Both the position numbers and the translations under genes were made by a program. Positions 62,905 through 64,000 of a stretch of DNA of 64,000 nt are shown here, in pieces; position 1 is the first letter of the stretch, and every line of letters starts with the position of its first letter. Origin of the DNA: Amycolatopsis iheyensis (GTDB lineage Bacteria > Actinomycetota > Actinomycetes > Mycobacteriales > Pseudonocardiaceae); assembly GCF_024703995.1 (NCBI RefSeq), contig NZ_JAMXQV010000002.1, positions 496,001 to 560,000 on the forward strand. Direction: 5' to 3'. The notes beneath the pieces were generated by a model. The model saw only the letters and a program-made list of their open reading frames with translations. It was not told where the DNA came from and did no database searches.

Positions 62905-64000
62905 GCGGTGGCCGGAGGCGCTCCGGTGGACCCTGCTCGCGGTGGCCGTCGCGGTGCTGGTGACGTTCCTGCTGGTGCAGAAGCAGAGCACCGACGTCAG
63001 CTACGGGCAGGCGCCGCCCGCGGCCGACCCGATCCCGGAAGGCTCGGCCGGCGAGCTCAGCGGCGCGACCGTCCCCTCGGCCGAGCAGCTCTCGGCGATG
63101 GTCAAGGACTCCCCCGTCGTCCGGCTCCCGGGCGCGATCGCGACCTGGGACCAGAAGGTCGTCGACGCGGCGGCGGGCAGCGGGGGCGTCCGGATCATCG
63201 CGGCGCCACCCGGACTGCCCAAGGACCTCCGCGACCGGGTGCGCGACGTCGGCGACACGACGGTCCGCGTCCTCGGCACCGAAGTCAGCGGCGGGATCTA
63301 CTCGGTCTCCCCCGACCGCGCGGCCGAGTGGATCCGCCAGTTCGCCACCGGCGACGTCACCGAGCCGCTGGCCACCCTGGTCTCGCACCTGAACCACCAG
63401 CCGGAGGCGCAGGACGGGCCGCCGCTCGCGCGTCGCGACCCGACGGCGGACGAACTGGCGACCGTGCGCACAGCGCTCCGGAGCACCGGCCGGTACTTCG
63501 CGCCCGGGACGACCGTGAAGGACGTGCCGGCGACGACGGCCGCGTTCTCCGGCGCCCAGCCGCTGTACGTCGTGCTGCCGCAGCAACCGGCCGGTGGGCC
63601 GATGGTCCACTTCGGACCGGCGCTGGCCCGGGAGTTCCCCGGCCGCCCGGTCGTCGCGGTGTACGGCTCGTGGGTCGAATACGACGGACCGTCGGCCGCG
63701 GAGTTCGCCGACGTGGCGACCGCCAGCTTCTACGGCCAGTTCGGCGACCGGCTCAGCCAGTACGCCTACCCGCAGGGCAACGTCCTGAACGCCTGGCTGA
63801 ACCGGGTCACGGCCATCCGGTACGCCGGGTTGTTCGACCGCCCGCTGCCCTACACGCCGTTCGACCCGCTGCGCGTCGCGCTGCCCGCGCTGCCGTGGCT
63901 GTTCGCCGCCTGCGCCGCCGGGTTCCTCGTCCTGTCGGCCCGCCAGGTGCGGCGGCCCGCGCGAGCAGTCCGGACACCCGCGCGGCTGGCGGGTCTCACC
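62897..64000 (+). CDS. Membrane-anchored protein of unknown function, cut by window end
   Basis: A GTG at 62897 opens a frame that is still open at 64000 (368 residues visible). The N-terminal TRRWPEALRWTLLAVAVAVLVTFLLV is a membrane anchor. A large extracytoplasmic part (about 35-330) follows and then a second hydrophobic segment (LPALPWLFAACAAGFLVLSA) near residue 342. No enzyme motif was recognised in it. The arrangement with the preceding small membrane protein suggests a cell-envelope function. Confidence 0.75.
   Translation, partial: MTRRWPEALRWTLLAVAVAVLVTFLLVQKQSTDVSYGQAPPAADPIPEGSAGELSGATVPSAEQLSAMVKDSPVVRLPGAIATWDQKVVDAAAGSGGVRIIAAPPGLPKDLRDRVRDVGDTTVRVLGTEVSGGIYSVSPDRAAEWIRQFATGDVTEPLATLVSHLNHQPEAQDGPPLARRDPTADELATVRTALRSTGRYFAPGTTVKDVPATTAAFSGAQPLYVVLPQQPAGGPMVHFGPALAREFPGRPVVAVYGSWVEYDGPSAAEFADVATASFYGQFGDRLSQYAYPQGNVLNAWLNRVTAIRYAGLFDRPLPYTPFDPLRVALPALPWLFAACAAGFLVLSARQVRRPARAVRTPARLAGLT

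Overview
The window is one strand of a very GC-rich actinobacterial chromosome. The codon third positions are almost all G or C, GTG and TTG starts are common, gene ends often overlap by 4 bases (ATGA/GTGA), and the palindrome TCCACWGTGGA recurs, which I associate from memory with Amycolatopsis and related Pseudonocardiaceae. No rRNA, tRNA, CRISPR array, transposase or phage gene was seen. All domain and family calls are from reading the sequence; no database search was run.

Layout. (1) 1-13 kb, catabolism: a GntR/FCD regulator divergent from an HpcH-aldolase / MFS / nitrilase operon; then a carnitine region with CaiD-like crotonobetainyl-CoA hydratase and a thioesterase on the minus strand, divergent from an unusual XRE-TetR fusion regulator and a cdhC-cdhA-cdhB set (3-dehydrocarnitine cleavage, L-carnitine dehydrogenase, betainyl-CoA thioesterase), followed by a complete Dpp/Opp-type ABC importer. 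(2) 13-22 kb: a serine hydrolase whose reading frame runs through a palindromic repeat into a Tat-exported protein, a class III CoA-transferase, a GntR/HAD pair, an alpha/beta hydrolase, a Tat-exported GH95 fucosidase and an NAD(P)-binding protein. (3) 22-33.5 kb: a 1194-residue secreted GH87-like glucanase, an HxlR regulator divergent from a thiolase, a B12-binding-like protein, a stand-alone LigD-type polymerase, a PHP phosphatase, a zinc dehydrogenase and a DHA2 exporter with a C-terminal winged helix.

(4) 33.6-48.2 kb, the most interesting part: a seven-gene minus-strand operon, with overlapping or nearly overlapping genes, for an iterative PUFA-synthase-like lipid/polyketide synthase. 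Subunit A (2238 aa) reads tandem NMO/PfaD-type barrels - KS - AT - ACP - ACP - KR; subunit B (1420 aa) reads KS - AT - DH - phosphopantetheinyl transferase. They are followed by a free ACP, an alpha/beta hydrolase, a GT1-type glycosyltransferase, a GNAT acetyltransferase and an SDR. Together these would make, reduce, release and glycosylate a long acyl chain, so a glycolipid product is the natural inference. A palindromic element of about 87 bp, with a nearly identical copy 29 kb away, is inserted in frame in the linker before the first ACP.

(5) 49-64 kb: a threonine-synthase-like PLP enzyme with a YheO/DauR regulator, glutaminase, an amino-acid permease, a LacI/GH2 beta-galactosidase pair with a clear operator, a TetR regulator with an added resolvase-like HTH divergent from a TetX-like monooxygenase, and a NUDIX-winged-helix regulator divergent from an SPFH / NAD-kinase-like pair with two palindromic operators between them. 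The window ends inside a membrane-anchored protein of unknown function.
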